In this document: positions 5,464 to 6,522 of the stretch, piece after piece
Layout: the number at the start of each line of letters is the position of its first letter
Position numbering within the stretch: position 1 is the stretch's first letter
Source: Calditrichota bacterium
GTDB lineage: Bacteria; Zixibacteria; MSB-5A5; GN15; FEB-12
Direction of reading: 5' to 3'
Assembly (NCBI GenBank): GCA_030641085.1
Contig: DAOWIC010000321.1
Coordinates: forward strand, 1-6,522
Length of the DNA stretch: 6,522 bases
Translations under genes and position numbers: made by a program
The notes under the pieces: model-generated
Seen by the model: only the letters and a program-made list of their open reading frames with translations
Told to the model about the DNA's origin: nothing
The model's database searches: none

Positions 5464-6522
5464 ATGAATGACGCGTTCACAGTGCTCGGGGGAGAGCTGA
5501 CGAAGTTGGTGCTGCCCAACACTGTCCGGTTATTTGTATCGCAGGGGTTGCCACAACTATTTCGTGACCTGACGCCTACGACCGAGACTCCTGACCAGTT
5601 TCCATGGCTGTATTTGCCTCCGGAGCAGATTGATCGGCTCAAACTGGCCGTTCCGGCCGACGGCGCCGAGGAGATGGGCAACAACATATCCTGGCAGCCG
5701 TTCAGTTCGGACGACCTGAATTTGTATCCGGTTTTTGTTCGCGGTGATTTGGCAGCCGTGCTGCTGTCAGATACCGATTCTGAGATTAAGCTAACAACCG
5801 ATACCGCCACTCGCCTGACGGACTGTCTGGAGAGTTACATCGACGCTGCCACGAGGGCTGACGAGGATATCTTCGGCCGCTATATCGGGTCGCTGTTCGC
5901 AGTTAACTCGACGGCCGAGGTATTTGCCAAACGGGCGCTCGAGTTTATGATCCATCTCACCAAAAATATAACCGGCGCCGTGTATTATGATTTCGGACAG
6001 GGCTACCGACTGCGCTTTATTGCCGGGACGCTCGGCAATTACGACCAGTTACCGGGTCGTGTGGAAGGCACGTGCCGTCAGAAATGGATGCGGGCTGTTC
6101 GCCGAGGCGATTTCTTCACCCCGGCGGAATTACTGCCGGACAACGCCACAATCCTGGCCGATCCGCCCCGGTTCCAGTTTGTTCATCCCGGGATGCAGTC
6201 CGATGACAGCAACTCGCTGATCGCGCTAATCATCCCCGGAGATATCGACCTGGCGACGACGACGAATCTCAAGCGAGTCGCCGGACTCACTTCAAAACTG
6301 CACGACTCTCAGTTCAGTCGATCGGCACATCTGGTGTCAATGTACCGAACGATCGCAGGCATGAAAGGAAGAGTTCCTGCGCTGGAAGAGTTGATCATGG
6401 TGGCCTTCCGAACACTTTCCAGTGAGGCGAAAATCTCACGTCTGGCGGTGGTCGAGCCGGATGGCAAGGGGACCATGGTTTTTAAATCGAGCGAGGGCGA
6501 TTGTATCACCGCCTGTCACCGC
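5464..6522 (+). CDS. GAF-like sensory protein, N-terminal part (3' end outside window)
   Basis: I translated this frame from the ATG at 5464. It stays open for 353 codons to the last base, so the C-terminus is missing. A GGAG site (5454-5457) lies 6 nt before the start. No signal peptide or transmembrane helix is visible, so it is probably cytoplasmic. Residues 1 to about 103 form a compact region with 'FPWLYLPPEQIDRLKL' (46-61) and 'YPVFVRGDLAAVLLSD' (88-103), the kind of β-strand return seen at the end of a GAF fold but without the full domain. A helix at about 110-145 leads into a likely GAF-like domain, about 145-282: 'VFAKRALEFMIHLTKNITGAVYYDFGQG' style opening (153-180) and 'NSLIALIIPGDIDLA' closing (249-263). 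A second such domain seems to begin at about 303 ('ALEELIMVAFRTLS', then 'ISRLAVVEPDGKGTMVF'). It lies 55 nt after the membrane GAF sensor on the same strand and is probably co-transcribed. Whether it ends in a kinase, a cyclase, a phosphatase or another degenerate hairpin cannot be seen. Confidence 0.82.
   Translation, partial: MNDAFTVLGGELTKLVLPNTVRLFVSQGLPQLFRDLTPTTETPDQFPWLYLPPEQIDRLKLAVPADGAEEMGNNISWQPFSSDDLNLYPVFVRGDLAAVLLSDTDSEIKLTTDTATRLTDCLESYIDAATRADEDIFGRYIGSLFAVNSTAEVFAKRALEFMIHLTKNITGAVYYDFGQGYRLRFIAGTLGNYDQLPGRVEGTCRQKWMRAVRRGDFFTPAELLPDNATILADPPRFQFVHPGMQSDDSNSLIALIIPGDIDLATTTNLKRVAGLTSKLHDSQFSRSAHLVSMYRTIAGMKGRVPALEELIMVAFRTLSSEAKISRLAVVEPDGKGTMVFKSSEGDCITACHR

Noticed and set aside
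5424..5810. A 128-codon minus-strand open frame at the start of the second sensor gene
   Set aside because: The plus frame runs unbroken for 353 codons to the window edge with a placed ribosome-binding site and GAF-like pattern; the reverse frame is Ser-rich shadow sequence.

Overview
The window comes from a bacterium of moderate GC content. The taxon cannot be fixed from the sequence. A Thermus-like EF-P with arginine at its tip, an RNase HIII in place of a visible HII, an 'FPL…GNSWxY…VGLVKY' lipoprotein and a high load of sensor proteins would suit an uncultured FCB-group lineage such as Zixibacteria, or a deltaproteobacterium-like lineage. This is a guess from style, not evidence.

Layout. 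(1) Bases 2-991 (+) hold the C-terminal part of a PAS-HisKA-HATPase sensor kinase whose start lies before the window. (2) An extended -10 promoter at about 1018-1026 appears to start a two-gene unit: efp (translation elongation factor P, 1053-1613), followed after only 5 nt by a short ribonuclease HIII (rnhC, 1619-2275). The unit ends in a strong A-tract/hairpin/T-tract terminator at 2274-2308 that can work in both directions. (3) A convergent minus-strand gene (2323-3084) encodes a secreted lipoprotein of unknown function. (4) A 281-nt divergent intergenic region (3085-3365) carries a plausible sigma70-type promoter and an 11-bp bulged hairpin in the predicted leader of the next gene. (5) Bases 3366-5408 (+) encode a 680-aa membrane sensor with three N-terminal TM helices, three GAF-like regions and a C-terminal HisKA-like helical hairpin that has lost the phospho-accepting histidine and has no ATPase domain after it. 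(6) After 55 nt, a second, apparently soluble GAF-like protein starts at 5464 and runs off the end of the window.

How they work together. The efp-rnhC pair is housekeeping: rescue of ribosomes stalled on polyproline, and removal of RNA from RNA/DNA hybrids. The two tandem GAF-like proteins at the right are the least ordinary part. They look like a co-expressed sensory pair in which at least the first member keeps a kinase-derived dimerisation module but cannot be a conventional histidine kinase. Nothing in the window is a mobile element, CRISPR array, tRNA or rRNA. No complete new system can be claimed; the tandem pseudokinase-like sensors are the best lead.
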